From: Allosphingosinicella sp042666435
GTDB lineage: Bacteria > Pseudomonadota > Alphaproteobacteria > Sphingomonadales > Sphingomonadaceae
DNA length: 64,000 bases
Assembly: GCF_042666435.1 (NCBI RefSeq)
Contig: NZ_JBHTDC010000001.1
Coordinates: 310,001 to 374,000 of the forward strand
Reading direction: 5' to 3'
This document shows positions 1-9,617 of the stretch, piece by piece. The translations under genes were made by a program, and so were the position numbers. The notes beneath the pieces are model-generated. The model made no database searches, was not told the DNA's origin, and was given only the letters and a program-made list of their open reading frames with translations. The stretch's first letter is position 1; each line of letters opens with the position of its first letter.

Positions 1-235
1 CCTCGTCCACGCCACGAAGAGCAAGGCGGCGAGGGCCGAGCCGATCGCGCTCAGGTTCGAGACCGGCCGCGCCCGGCTGGCCGGGCATTTCCCCGAGCTG
101 GAGGACCAGCTCTGCGCGCTCACCTGGGCGGGCTATCAGGGCGCGGGCTCGCCGGACCGGGCGGACGCGATGGTGTGGGCGATGACGGAATTGTTCGAGA
201 AGGAGCGCGCGGCGCCGCGGGTCTGGGTGCTGTGA
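1..235 (+). CDS. terminase large subunit, C-terminal end (partial, GTA/phage type)
   Basis: The gene enters from the left edge and is open from base 2 to a TGA at 233-235, giving about 77 residues. They match the end of the RNase H-like nuclease domain of phage and gene-transfer-agent large terminases, which cut and package DNA into a procapsid. The diagnostic part is the G-x-F-P-E-L-E-D-Q run (about residues 29-37) followed by SPDRADAMVWAMTEL, where the Asp residues belong to the metal-binding nuclease centre. No portal, protease or capsid gene follows; the next gene is on the opposite strand. Gene transfer agent origin is an inference from this family in alphaproteobacteria; a prophage remnant is the alternative. 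Confidence 0.75.
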   Translation, partial: LVHATKSKAARAEPIALRFETGRARLAGHFPELEDQLCALTWAGYQGAGSPDRADAMVWAMTELFEKERAAPRVWVL

Positions 236-262
236 TCGCCGGCTCGGACCCCGAAGGTCATT

Positions 263-703
263 CTACACGGTAAGGTCAGGCTCCACCCATCCCAGCCGCG
301 CTTCCTTCGAGAATAGCCGCTCCGGCGTGTAGAACCTCAGCGGCCAGTCACGCTGGCCCTGCGGCGCCCGCAGCAGGGCATTCACCTTTTCCGCCAGCGG
401 CAGCTTGGCGTCGGTGCGCGCGAGAAACGCCCGCGCGCCCCGGATGGAGATCTGCGTGATCGTCTCGTGATAGCCCTGCGTCTCGTCGTTCACGCCGCCG
501 ACGCTCTCGTTATAGCGGCGGATGAGGGCGGGGAGGTCGCGCTCGGGCAGGATTTCGGGGCGCTCCAGCAGCAGCCAGAGGCAGGTCGCGAGATGGGCCT
601 CGTGGGTCCATTCCGCCCTGGGCAAAGTGCGCGCCAGCATGGCCTCGCCCAATCGGCGGACGGCCTCGTCGTCGGCGAATAGTCTCGGTTCATGGTCGTT
701 CAT
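263..703 (-). CDS. conserved protein of unknown function (WTHEAHL family)
   Basis: A 146-residue soluble protein with no signal peptide or membrane segment. The recognisable feature is the WTHEAHLATCLWLLL run near residue 32, followed by an RYNESVGGVND segment near residue 65. This combination is familiar from uncharacterised proteobacterial proteins; the two His residues and later acidic residues could bind metal, but that is only a guess. The ATG at 703 has GGGAG seven bases upstream. The gene lies directly downstream of pckA on the same strand, beyond a strong terminator hairpin, so it is either read through at a low level or has a promoter inside the 72-bp gap. No function is assigned. 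Confidence 0.7.
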   Translation of the reverse strand: MNDHEPRLFADDEAVRRLGEAMLARTLPRAEWTHEAHLATCLWLLLERPEILPERDLPALIRRYNESVGGVNDETQGYHETITQISIRGARAFLARTDAKLPLAEKVNALLRAPQGQRDWPLRFYTPERLFSKEARLGWVEPDLTV

Positions 704-718
704 GGCTCGCTCCCATAG

Positions 719-756
719 AAAAGGGGCGCCCCGGCCGTGGCCGACGCGCCCCTTTT
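719..756 (-). terminator. rho-independent terminator after pckA
   Basis: A perfect 10-bp stem (AAAAGGGGCG at 719-728 with CGCCCCTTTT at 747-756) encloses a loop that itself holds a GGCC/GGCC mini-stem. In the pckA direction it ends in a T run, as expected for an intrinsic terminator; the A/T symmetry means it could work both ways. Similar AAAAGGGGCG hairpins recur at 42076-42106 and, less perfectly, near 57950. Confidence 0.8.
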
Positions 757-775
757 CGGGTTGTGGTGTGTAGCG

Positions 776-2371
<1,596 letters not shown>

Positions 2372-2433
2372 GATATTCTCCTGTTGTTTGTCGACCGATG
2401 CGGCAAGGGGTGCCGCCCTCTGTGTTCCGCCCG

Positions 2434-2460
2434 CATATATAAGAGCTTGGGGCGCGTCAA
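2434..2460 (-). promoter_or_regulatory. candidate pckA promoter
   Basis: Read on the minus strand, TTGACG (2455-2460) is followed after 15 bases by TATATG (2434-2439), or after 17 by a poorer TATGCG. It leaves a leader of roughly 55 bases before the GTG start of pckA. The 167-bp region to chvI must also hold the chvI promoter, which I cannot pick out by eye. The call rests on sequence match only. Confidence 0.4.
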
Positions 2461-2538
2461 AAACAACGCGCTTCCGCTGGTTGCGAGCAACGGCCGCATT
2501 GGCTAGACCCTTGCCTCTCCCCGGCGGAAGGCGGATCA

Positions 2539-3246
2539 ATGTCGGTAACGATCGCGCTCGTCGATGATGACCGCAACATCCTCACCTCGGTCTCGATCGC
2601 GCTCCAGGCCGAGGGCTTCGTCACCCGCGTCTATTCCGACGGCGAGGCGGCGCTGAAGGCCTTGGCCGACAATCCGCCCGATCTCGCCATCCTCGACGTC
2701 AAGATGCCCCGGATGGACGGGATGGAGCTGCTCCGGCGGCTGCGCGAGAAGAGCGCGCTTCCCGTCATCTTCCTCACCTCCAAGGACGACGAGCTGGACG
2801 AGGCGCTCGGCCTCGCCATGGGCGCCGACGATTATATCGCCAAGCCCTTCTCGCAGCGCCTGCTCATCGCCCGCATCCGCGCCGTCCTGCGCCGCGCCGA
2901 GATGCGGGCCCTGCCGCGCACCGAGGAGGAGGCGGCCGAGCCCGCCCAGATCGTCCGCGGCCGACTGTCGATGGACCCGGCGCGGCACCGCGTCACCTGG
3001 GAGGGGCGCGACGTGACCCTGACCGTCACCGAATTCATGATCCTGGAGGCGCTGGCGCAGCGGCCGGGCGTGGTCAAATCGCGCAACCAGCTGATGGACG
3101 TCGCCTATCAGGACGACATCTATGTCGACGACCGCACCATCGACAGCCATATCAAGCGCCTGCGCCGCAAGTTCCGCGCGATAGACGGCGAATTCGGCGC
3201 GATCGAGACGCTCTACGGGGTGGGCTACCGCTTTGCCGAGGAGTGA
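2539..3246 (+). CDS. chvI: two-component response regulator ChvI
   Basis: An OmpR/PhoB-class DNA-binding regulator of 235 residues. The receiver domain covers about residues 1-120, with acidic residues D9/D10, phospho-acceptor D53 (ILDVKMP), T80 and K102. A winged-helix effector domain occupies about 140-235 and ends GVGYRFAEE. It lies immediately upstream of its cognate kinase with overlapping reading frames. In rhizobia and Caulobacter the ChvG-ChvI pair answers acid or envelope stress and steers metabolism and surface properties. The position beside pckA and the HPr kinase/PTS genes matches the conserved alphaproteobacterial arrangement. Confidence 0.92.
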   Translation: MSVTIALVDDDRNILTSVSIALQAEGFVTRVYSDGEAALKALADNPPDLAILDVKMPRMDGMELLRRLREKSALPVIFLTSKDDELDEALGLAMGADDYIAKPFSQRLLIARIRAVLRRAEMRALPRTEEEAAEPAQIVRGRLSMDPARHRVTWEGRDVTLTVTEFMILEALAQRPGVVKSRNQLMDVAYQDDIYVDDRTIDSHIKRLRRKFRAIDGEFGAIETLYGVGYRFAEE

Positions 3247-4786
3247 CGAGAAGGATCTGGCGCTGCGCTGGTCTGGCCGGCTCTCGCTCACCCAGCGCAT
3301 CCTCGCGGTCAACATCTTCGCGCTGGCGATCCTGGCGGGCAGTTTCTTCTACCTCGACAGCTACCGCGAACGCGCCATCGAAGGCCGGCTGCGGCAGATC
3401 GAGACCGAAGCGAGGCTGATCGCCACGGCGCTCGCATCGACGCCGGCGGACGCGCGCAAGTCCTTGCTCAACCGGCTCGGCGCCCAATCGGGAAACCGGC
3501 TTCGCCTGTACGAGGCTTCGGGCGGCAAGGCGATGGACAGCTGGGCGGGCGCGCCGGCCACCTATACGTTGCGCAACCCCCTGGCCGAGCCGTGGGAGAA
3601 AAAGGCGGCGCGAGCTCTCGACAATGTCGTGGACGCGATCGTCGGAGCCGCGCGGCCGCCGGCGTTCGTGCCCGACCGGAACGAGAGCCTCGCCAACTGG
3701 CCGGAAGCCCGGACGGCGCTGATGCAGGGTCGATCGACGGTGGCGCTGCGCCAGGCGCCCGAAGGCTCGCCTTTCCTCTCGGCGGCCGCGCCCGTCGCGG
3801 GCGGACAGGTGCTGCTCGTCACCAGCAATGCCCGCGACATCCGCACGCAGGTGAGGAGCGAACGACTGACGCTCGGCTTCATCATCGCCGGCACGACCCT
3901 CCTGTCGGTGCTGCTGTCGCTGTTCCTCGCGCGGACCATCGCGCGGCCGCTCAGGCGGCTGGCGCGGGCGGCGCAGCAGGTGAGGCTCGGCCGGGCGCGC
4001 GAAGTCGACGTGCCTTTGCTCCCGGCGCGGCGCGACGAGATCGGTCTGCTCGCCCGCGCGCTCCACGACATGACCGAGGCGCTACGCGACCGGATCGACG
4101 CCACCGAGGCCTTCGCCGCCGATGTCACCCACGAGCTCAAGAACCCACTCGCCTCGCTGCGCTCCGCCGTCGATGGCCTCGACCGGATCGACGATCCGGA
4201 GCTGCGCCGCCGGCTGCTCGACGTCGTCCGCCACGACGTCGTGCGGCTCGACCGGCTGGTGGTCGACATCGCCGAAGTGTCCCGGCTCGACGCCGAGCTC
4301 TCTCGCGCCCGGTTCGAGCCGGTCGATGTCGGCCGCCTCATTGAATCGCTGCTCGGGATGTGGGACGCCCGCGCCGGCGAACGCGGTGTGCGCCTCGCCT
4401 TCGCGCGGCCCCGCGCCGGCACCGCGATCGTCATGGGCGAGGAATCGCGCCTCGCCCGGGTCTTCGACAATCTGGTCGACAACGCCATCTCCTTCTCGCC
4501 GGACGGCGGGCTGGTCGAGATCGCGGCGGCGCGGATCGGGGAGGATGTCGTCGTCGCCGTCGAGGATGAGGGGCCGGGCATTGCGCCAGAGGCCCGTGAG
4601 GCGATCTTTAACCGCTTCCAGAGCATCAGGCCGGAAGGCGAGGCCTTCGGCCGTCATTCGGGGCTCGGCCTTGCCATCGCCAAGGCGATCGTCGAGGGCC
4701 ATGACGGCCGGATCGAGGCCGAGGACCGCTATGACGGGCGAACCGGCGCCCGCTTCGTCATCCGCTTATCGGGGGTACAAATATGA
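3233..4786 (+). CDS. chvG: sensor histidine kinase ChvG
   Basis: Membrane sensor kinase of about 517 residues that phosphorylates ChvI. Segments in order: TM1 about residues 22-42, a periplasmic sensor region of about 180 residues, TM2 near 215-235, HAMP, the dimerisation/phospho-acceptor helix with H300 in VTHELKNPLASL, and a HATPase domain with N box (DNAISFSP), G1 (DEGPGI) and G2 (GLGLAIAKAI). The start used is a TTG at 3233, overlapping chvI by 14 bases; it is the most upstream in-frame start that leaves a short cytosolic N-terminus before TM1. Its end overlaps hprK by four bases, so it is probably translated as part of a chvI-chvG-hprK transcript. Confidence 0.9.
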   Translation: MPRSDEKDLALRWSGRLSLTQRILAVNIFALAILAGSFFYLDSYRERAIEGRLRQIETEARLIATALASTPADARKSLLNRLGAQSGNRLRLYEASGGKAMDSWAGAPATYTLRNPLAEPWEKKAARALDNVVDAIVGAARPPAFVPDRNESLANWPEARTALMQGRSTVALRQAPEGSPFLSAAAPVAGGQVLLVTSNARDIRTQVRSERLTLGFIIAGTTLLSVLLSLFLARTIARPLRRLARAAQQVRLGRAREVDVPLLPARRDEIGLLARALHDMTEALRDRIDATEAFAADVTHELKNPLASLRSAVDGLDRIDDPELRRRLLDVVRHDVVRLDRLVVDIAEVSRLDAELSRARFEPVDVGRLIESLLGMWDARAGERGVRLAFARPRAGTAIVMGEESRLARVFDNLVDNAISFSPDGGLVEIAAARIGEDVVVAVEDEGPGIAPEAREAIFNRFQSIRPEGEAFGRHSGLGLAIAKAIVEGHDGRIEAEDRYDGRTGARFVIRLSGVQI

Positions 4787-5226
4787 CCATATCGTCCCTC
4801 TCATCAGAAACGCTCCACGTCTCCTGCGTCGCCAGAGACGGGCGGGGCATATTGATCGCGGGCCGATCGGGATCGGGCAAATCGGACCTGGCGCTGCGCC
4901 TCATCGACCGGGGCGCGACTTTGGTCAGCGACGATTATACCGTGGTCAAAAGGGTGAAGGGCGTTCTGCTCGCCACCGCTCCGCGCAATATCGAGGGGAA
5001 GATGGAGGTGCGCGGCATCGGCCTCGTCGAATTCGAGGCGGTGAGCGACATCCCCGTATGCCTCGCCGTCGATCTCGACCGCGACGTCGAGCGGCTTCCC
5101 GAAATGCAGGACCCGATGGTGATCGCGGGCGTGAAGGTGCCGGTCATCGGCCTGAGGAGCCTCGAGGCGTCGGCGCCGCTCAAGGTGGAGCTGGCGCTCG
5201 CCATGTTCGGGCTTTCCGCCGAATGA
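4783..5226 (+). CDS. hprK: HPr kinase/phosphorylase, short alphaproteobacterial form
   Basis: Phosphorylates HPr on its regulatory serine. Only the catalytic C-terminal domain is present: 147 residues against about 310 in Firmicutes, a known reduction in alphaproteobacteria. The P-loop is GRSGSGKS (G27-S34) and the following VSDDYTVV (D50/D51) fits the acidic catalytic block. A later EVRGIGLVEFE segment corresponds to the family signature region. The ATG overlaps the chvG stop, and its own stop overlaps the rapZ start (ATGA). Its target HPr, encoded 1.4 kb downstream, keeps Ser46. Confidence 0.9.
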   Translation: MTISSLSSETLHVSCVARDGRGILIAGRSGSGKSDLALRLIDRGATLVSDDYTVVKRVKGVLLATAPRNIEGKMEVRGIGLVEFEAVSDIPVCLAVDLDRDVERLPEMQDPMVIAGVKVPVIGLRSLEASAPLKVELALAMFGLSAE

Positions 5227-6161
5227 CCACCGGCCGGACGCCCAAAAGGATATTGCTGGTGACGGGCCTCTCGGGCGCCGGCAAATCGACGGTGCTGCGC
5301 ACGCTCGAGGATAGCGGCTGGGAAGTGGTCGACAATCTGCCTCTGTCGCTGCTCGAGCATCTCCTTTCGACCCCGCTCTCCAAGGGGTCGTCGCGGCGGC
5401 GGCCGCTGGCGGTCGGGATCGACAGCCGCACCCGCGATTTCGACGCCCGGCGGATCGTCGGCCAGATCAAGCGCCTCGCCGCCGATTACGATTATCCGGT
5501 CGAGACATTGTTCCTGGAATGCGCCGGTTCGGAGCTGATGCGCCGCTATTCGGAGACGCGGCGCCGCCACCCGCTGGCGCCGGACCGGCCCGCCACCGAC
5601 GGCATCGCCGCCGAGCGCGACCTGATGGAGCCGCTGAAGCGCTGGTCCGACCATGTCATCGACACGACGGACACCGACGCCAACGCCCTCCAACAGCAGA
5701 TCAGAGAGCGGTTCGGGGGAGTCAGCGCGCCCTATCTCCACGTCATGTCGTTCGGCTTCGCCCGCGGCCTGCCGCGCAACGCCGACACCGTCTTCGACCT
5801 GCGCTTCCTCAAGAACCCGCATTGGGAGGACAGGCTCCGTCCGCTGACCGGGCTCGACGAGGCGGTCGGCGCCTATATCGCGACGGACGAGGGCTATGAG
5901 GAGGCGCTGCGCCGGATCGAGGACCTGCTCATCCTCCTCCTCCCCCGCTACCGCAGCGAGGGAAAGTCCTATGTTTCGATCGCTTTTGGCTGTACCGGCG
6001 GCCGTCACCGTTCGGTACATGTCGCGGAGCGCGTCGCCGCACGGTTGCGCGAAGCGGGATTTTCGCCCACGGTCGAACATCGCGACCTGGGGTCGCGGCC
6101 AAGGGATCCAGTTGAGGGCGCACCGGTCGTGGGGGACCGAGAGGCGCGGACGGAAGATTAG
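5223..6161 (+). CDS. rapZ: RapZ family nucleotide-binding protein (RNase adapter)
   Basis: 312 residues, normal length for RapZ/YvcJ. The N-terminal P-loop is GLSGAGKS (residues 15-22). The C-terminal domain carries the diagnostic SFGFARGLPRNADTVFDLRF and AFGCTGGRHRSV segments. In E. coli RapZ senses glucosamine-6-phosphate and guides RNase E to the small RNA GlmZ; what it controls in alphaproteobacteria, where GlmZ is absent, is not established. Translationally coupled to hprK through ATGA and followed 13 bases later by the EIIA gene, so it sits inside the PTS signalling cluster. Confidence 0.93.
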   Translation: MTTGRTPKRILLVTGLSGAGKSTVLRTLEDSGWEVVDNLPLSLLEHLLSTPLSKGSSRRRPLAVGIDSRTRDFDARRIVGQIKRLAADYDYPVETLFLECAGSELMRRYSETRRRHPLAPDRPATDGIAAERDLMEPLKRWSDHVIDTTDTDANALQQQIRERFGGVSAPYLHVMSFGFARGLPRNADTVFDLRFLKNPHWEDRLRPLTGLDEAVGAYIATDEGYEEALRRIEDLLILLLPRYRSEGKSYVSIAFGCTGGRHRSVHVAERVAARLREAGFSPTVEHRDLGSRPRDPVEGAPVVGDREARTED

Positions 6162-6174
6162 CCAAGGTGTTTCA

Positions 6175-6579
6175 ATGATCGGTTTGGTGCTGGTTACGCA
6201 TGGGCGGCTCGCGGCCGAATTCATCGTGGCCATGGAGCATGTGGTGGGCCCGCAGCAGCGGATCGAGGCGATCTGCATCGGCCCCGAGGACGACATGGAG
6301 GCGCGCCGCAACGATATCGCCGAAGCGATCGCCAAGGTGGACGACGGCGGCGGCGTCATCATCCTCACCGACCTGTTCGGCGGCACCCCCTCCAACCTCG
6401 CCATCTCGCTGATGAAATCGGAGTCGGTCGAGGTGATCGCGGGCGTCAACCTGCCGATGCTGATCCGGCTCGAAGGCGCGCGCAAGACGATGGACGTCAA
6501 GGCCGCGGTCGCCGCCGCGCGCGAGGCCGGGCGCAAATATATCTCGGTCGCGTCCGAGATATTGGGCGAGACGGTCTAG
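6175..6579 (+). CDS. PTS EIIA component, mannose family
   Basis: A 134-residue cytosolic phosphotransfer protein of the EIIA-Man fold. The phospho-accepting histidine is H9 in LVTHGRLA, and the conserved TDLFGGTPSN segment lies near residues 65-74. No EIIB, EIIC or EIID sugar permease is encoded nearby, so this is most likely a regulatory EIIA that receives phosphate from HPr rather than a transporter part. EI (ptsP/ptsI) is not in the window. The ATG follows the rapZ stop by 13 bases and HPr follows three bases after this gene. Confidence 0.92.
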   Translation: MIGLVLVTHGRLAAEFIVAMEHVVGPQQRIEAICIGPEDDMEARRNDIAEAIAKVDDGGGVIILTDLFGGTPSNLAISLMKSESVEVIAGVNLPMLIRLEGARKTMDVKAAVAAAREAGRKYISVASEILGETV

Positions 6580-6582
6580 GCC

Positions 6583-6849
6583 GTGGCGAGCCGCACCGTC
6601 GATGTCCTCAACAAGCGCGGGCTTCACGCCCGGGCCAGCGCCAAGTTCGTGACCCTCGCCGCCGGCCTCGACGCCGCCATCGAGGTGGAGAAGGACGGCT
6701 CGCGGGTCTGCGGCACGTCGATCATGGGCCTGATGATGCTGGGCGCGGCTTGCGGCGACACGATCACGATCAGCGCGGTCGGCGACGGCGCCGAAGCGGC
6801 CGTGGCGGCGCTGGCGGAGCTGGTCGAAGCCAAGTTCGGCGAGGAATAA
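6583..6849 (+). CDS. ptsH: phosphocarrier protein HPr
   Basis: An 88-residue HPr with both regulatory sites visible: H15 in KRGLHARAS (phosphorylated by enzyme I) and S46 in CGTSIMGLMML (target of HPr kinase). The start is a GTG three bases after the EIIA stop. Presence of S46 together with hprK upstream indicates that the kinase branch is functional here, in contrast to enteric HPr. The stop overlaps the start of the following methyltransferase by one base (TAATG). Confidence 0.95.
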   Translation: MASRTVDVLNKRGLHARASAKFVTLAAGLDAAIEVEKDGSRVCGTSIMGLMMLGAACGDTITISAVGDGAEAAVAALAELVEAKFGEE

Positions 6850-7652
6850 TGCCGCGCGAGATAAGCGCTTTCTCCAACCCGCTGGTCAAACGGGTCCGGT
6901 CGCTGCGCGACAAGAAGCACCGGCGCGAGGAAGGGCTGTTCATGGCGGAGGGCCTGCGCATCCTGGCCGAGGCGCGCGAGGCGGGGCATCTGCCCGACAC
7001 GCTCTTCTTCGCCGCCAAGAGCGCCCCCCATCCCCTGCTCGACCGGCTGATCGCCGAGACGGAGGCCGACGGCGGCGAGGCGATCGCGACCACGCCCGAC
7101 ATCCTCCACAAGCTTTCGGGCAAGGACAATCCGCAGACCGTGCTCGGCGTCTATCGCGCCTTCGACACGCATCTGGGCCGGATCGACCGCGCCGAGGCGG
7201 ACCTGTGGATCGTTGCCCAGGCGCTGCGCGATCCGGGCAATCTCGGCACCATCTTGCGCACCGGCGACGCGGTCGGCGCGGGCGGGCTGATCCTGGTCGA
7301 CGATTGCGTCGATCCCTTTTCGGTCGAGGCGGTGCGGGCGACGATGGGGGCGCTGTTCACCCAGCGCATCGCCACCGCATCGTGGGAGGAATTCGTCGCC
7401 TGGCTGCGCGCCGGCGAGGGCGAGCTGATCGGCACCAGCCTGGCCGCCACGACGGACTATCAGGCGCCGCGCTACGCCAGGCCCGCCTTCATCCTGGTCG
7501 GCAACGAGGCCCAGGGGCTCCCACCCGCCTATGAGGCGGAATGCGACAGGCTGGTGCGGATGCCGATGCTGGGCAAGGCGGACAGCCTCAACGCGGCGGT
7601 GGCGACGGCGGTGATGGCCTATGAGGTGATCAACCAGTGGAGGCACGCATGA
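6849..7652 (+). CDS. SPOUT family RNA 2'-O-methyltransferase (TrmH/RlmB type)
   Basis: 267 residues. A substrate-binding N-terminal domain of about 100 residues (SNPLVKRVRSLRDKK start typical of TrmH-like rRNA methyltransferases) precedes the knotted SPOUT domain. Motif 1 reads ALRDPGNLGTILRT, motif 2 ILVGNEAQGLP, and motif 3 MPMLGKADSLNAAVA. It transfers methyl from SAM to a ribose 2'-OH; whether the substrate is tRNA or 23S rRNA cannot be told from sequence alone. It overlaps HPr upstream and the small gene downstream (ATGA), so it appears co-transcribed with the PTS cluster. Confidence 0.88.
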   Translation: MPREISAFSNPLVKRVRSLRDKKHRREEGLFMAEGLRILAEAREAGHLPDTLFFAAKSAPHPLLDRLIAETEADGGEAIATTPDILHKLSGKDNPQTVLGVYRAFDTHLGRIDRAEADLWIVAQALRDPGNLGTILRTGDAVGAGGLILVDDCVDPFSVEAVRATMGALFTQRIATASWEEFVAWLRAGEGELIGTSLAATTDYQAPRYARPAFILVGNEAQGLPPAYEAECDRLVRMPMLGKADSLNAAVATAVMAYEVINQWRHA

Positions 7653-8017
7653 GGATGTCCATCGCGTTCGCGGCGCTCGCCGCTTCGGCTTGCGTTACCC
7701 CTTCCCCGCGGCCGACTGTGGCGGACAGCTATCGCGCGCTCGGGCAGGAGCCGGGGTGGAATGTGACCATCGACGGCGGCCGGATCGACTATGTCGGCAA
7801 TTATGGCGAGACGCGGATCAATGTCGCCCGGCCCGACCCGCGCACCACCTTCAACGGCCACCGCTACGAGACCCCGCGCCTGATCGTCGACATCACCCAC
7901 GCACGCTGCAACGACGCGATGAGCGGCCATGGCTATGCCGACACGGTGATGGTGATCGCCGACGGCGAAACCTATCATGGCTGCGGCGGCGAGCGGCGGG
8001 CGGACTGGGACGTGTGA
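7649..8017 (+). CDS. small exported/lipoprotein-like protein (COG3650-like)
   Basis: About 122 residues from the ATG at 7649, which overlaps the methyltransferase stop. The N-terminus is hydrophobic and ends in a weak lipobox (ASAC at about residues 11-14), suggesting export to the periplasm as a lipoprotein. The mature part begins with YRALGQEPGWNVTID, a sequence typical of the uncharacterised COG3650 family often found beside META/HslJ-type proteins. Two further cysteines (in THARCND and YHGCGG) could pair. Function is unknown; it is the last gene of the chvI-hprK-PTS run and is followed by a palindromic repeat. Confidence 0.65.
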   Translation: MRMSIAFAALAASACVTPSPRPTVADSYRALGQEPGWNVTIDGGRIDYVGNYGETRINVARPDPRTTFNGHRYETPRLIVDITHARCNDAMSGHGYADTVMVIADGETYHGCGGERRADWDV

Positions 8018-8029
8018 GCGTAGAGTCGC

Positions 8030-8107
8030 CATCCTGAACTTGTTTCAGGGTCCAGCTTTCCATCCACGGCGAGGCTCGTAACTGGATCCTGAAACGAGTT
8101 CAGGATG
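8030..8107. repeat. palindromic repeat (REPIN-like), CCTGAAC type
   Basis: Two 26-nt arms, 8030-8055 and 8082-8107, are inverted copies of each other with 24 of 26 positions matching. Each arm contains its own small palindrome (CCTGAA..TTCAGG). The element lies between convergent genes and could fold into a cruciform or act as a bidirectional terminator. A degenerate relative lies at 38082-38145. Confidence 0.8.
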
Positions 8108-8121
8108 ACGAGGTGGCGGGT

Positions 8122-9498
8122 CTATTCCGCGGCCTCTGCTTCGGCGGTGTCGAGCTTGGTCAGCGCGCGCGGCGGGGTGTCGACGATGGGCAAGGTCTCG
8201 ATGCTCTTGCCGCCGGTATCGACCTTCAATGCCTCGAACCGCTTGGCCTGGGTCAGCACCTGGCTTTCGAGGCTGCCGACGAAATCATTATAGGCGCCGG
8301 TCGCGAGATTGAGGTTGCGGCCCAATTTGGCGACATGGGCGCCCATCGTCGACAGGCGGCGGTAGAGTTCCTTGCCGACCTCGGCGACCTCCTTGGCCTG
8401 GGCGGCCAGCGTTTCCTGCCGCCACATGCCGGCCATCACCTTGGCGAGCGCCAGCATGTTGATGGTCGACGCGATGATGACGCCGTTGCGATAGGCCGTC
8501 TCGATCAGGTCCGGCGCGCGCTCGGCGGCGGCGGAGAGGAAATGCTCGCCGGGGATGAACATGATGACGAAATCGGGCGACAGGTCGAACTGACGCCAAT
8601 AGCCCTTGCGGCCGAGATCGCTGGCATAGGTCTTCATCGCGGCGGCATGCTGCCCCAGCAATTGCGCGCGGACGGTGTCGTCCTCCTCGTCGAACGCCTG
8701 CTCGAAATGAACGAGCGGGCATTTGACGTCGATGACGATGCAGCGGCCGCCGGGCAGGTTGATGACGCAATCGGGCCGAAGCTGGCGTTCGCCGTCGCTG
8801 ACCGAGCTTTGCAGGCCGAAATCGATATTCTCGGCGAGGCCGGCCGATTCGAGGATGGTCCGGAGCTGCTCCTCGCCCCAGCGCCCCCGGGCCTTGGGGC
8901 TGGAGCGCATCACGTTGGCGAGGCGCTGGGTCTCGCGCCGCACATCGGCATTGCCCTGGGTGAGCTGGGCGACGGCCGTCTTCAGCTCGCCATAGCTTCC
9001 GACCCGCTCCTTCTCGACCTGCGCCAGATTATCCTCGTACCGCTTCAGCGTCGTCTCGACGGGCTGGAGCAAGGCCTTCAATTTCTCCTCGCTCTTCTCG
9101 CCGGCCTGGTTGAAGCGGGCGTCGGCGCGTTCGAGGAAATGCTTTTGCGCCTCGCCGAGCAATTTCGCGCCGACCTCGCTGAACTGGGCGGAAAGGGCGT
9201 CCTTGGCCTCCATCAATTCCTTCATCCGCGCGTCGAAATTGCGGCTGTCGGCCTTCATTTCCGCATTCTCGCGGAGCGCCTCGTCGCGCTCGCCGCGAAG
9301 CGCGTCGACCTGGGACTGGAGCAGCGGCACCTGCTTCGCCCGCTCCTCGGCCGCGGCGAGATCGGCGATCGCCTGGCGGAAATCGTTGAGCCGCGCGTCG
9401 CGCTCGGCGCGAAAGGCGGCCGCCTGGCGGTTGCCGACATACCAGCCCGCGCCAAGGCCCAGGAGGAGCGCCACCACGGCGAAGAGCATCGGATCCAT
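8122..9498 (-). CDS. rmuC: DNA recombination protein RmuC
   Basis: 458 residues. An N-terminal membrane anchor (about residues 4-21) is followed by a long Glu/Ala/Lys/Arg-rich coiled coil (about 25-175) and the RmuC endonuclease-like domain. The domain starts near GRWGEEQLRTILE and includes RPDCVINLPGG and VIDVKCPL, where Asp/Lys fit a PD-(D/E)XK-type core. RmuC limits inversions at short inverted repeats in E. coli, a noteworthy partner for a genome region rich in palindromes, although no link is shown here. The start at 9498 is favoured; a second Met lies three codons later. Confidence 0.9.
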   Translation of the reverse strand: MDPMLFAVVALLLGLGAGWYVGNRQAAAFRAERDARLNDFRQAIADLAAAEERAKQVPLLQSQVDALRGERDEALRENAEMKADSRNFDARMKELMEAKDALSAQFSEVGAKLLGEAQKHFLERADARFNQAGEKSEEKLKALLQPVETTLKRYEDNLAQVEKERVGSYGELKTAVAQLTQGNADVRRETQRLANVMRSSPKARGRWGEEQLRTILESAGLAENIDFGLQSSVSDGERQLRPDCVINLPGGRCIVIDVKCPLVHFEQAFDEEDDTVRAQLLGQHAAAMKTYASDLGRKGYWRQFDLSPDFVIMFIPGEHFLSAAAERAPDLIETAYRNGVIIASTINMLALAKVMAGMWRQETLAAQAKEVAEVGKELYRRLSTMGAHVAKLGRNLNLATGAYNDFVGSLESQVLTQAKRFEALKVDTGGKSIETLPIVDTPPRALTKLDTAEAEAAE

Positions 9499-9566
9499 CA
9501 GTAAAACCCCGGCTTGGAACGAATAGCGAACCTAGAGCAGGTGGCCCCGGGGCTCAAGAGCGATCG

Positions 9567-9591
9567 GGAACGACGGGGCGAAAAGCCCGTT
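9567..9591 (+). promoter_or_regulatory. EcfG-type (general stress response) promoter
   Basis: GGAAC at 9567-9571, a 16-base spacer, then CGTT at 9588-9591: an exact match to the alphaproteobacterial sigma-EcfG consensus. It sits 26 bases before the ATG of the copper-storage gene, leaving a leader of about 20 bases with GGAGG as ribosome site. Confidence 0.75.
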
Positions 9592-9617
9592 CGCTTCCCG
9601 AAACGGAGGATAATTCC

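Noticed and set aside
8113..9504. 463-codon open frame antisense to rmuC
   Set aside because: The rmuC strand has clear family motifs; the other strand shows only Leu/Arg/Gly-rich composition expected from a shadow.
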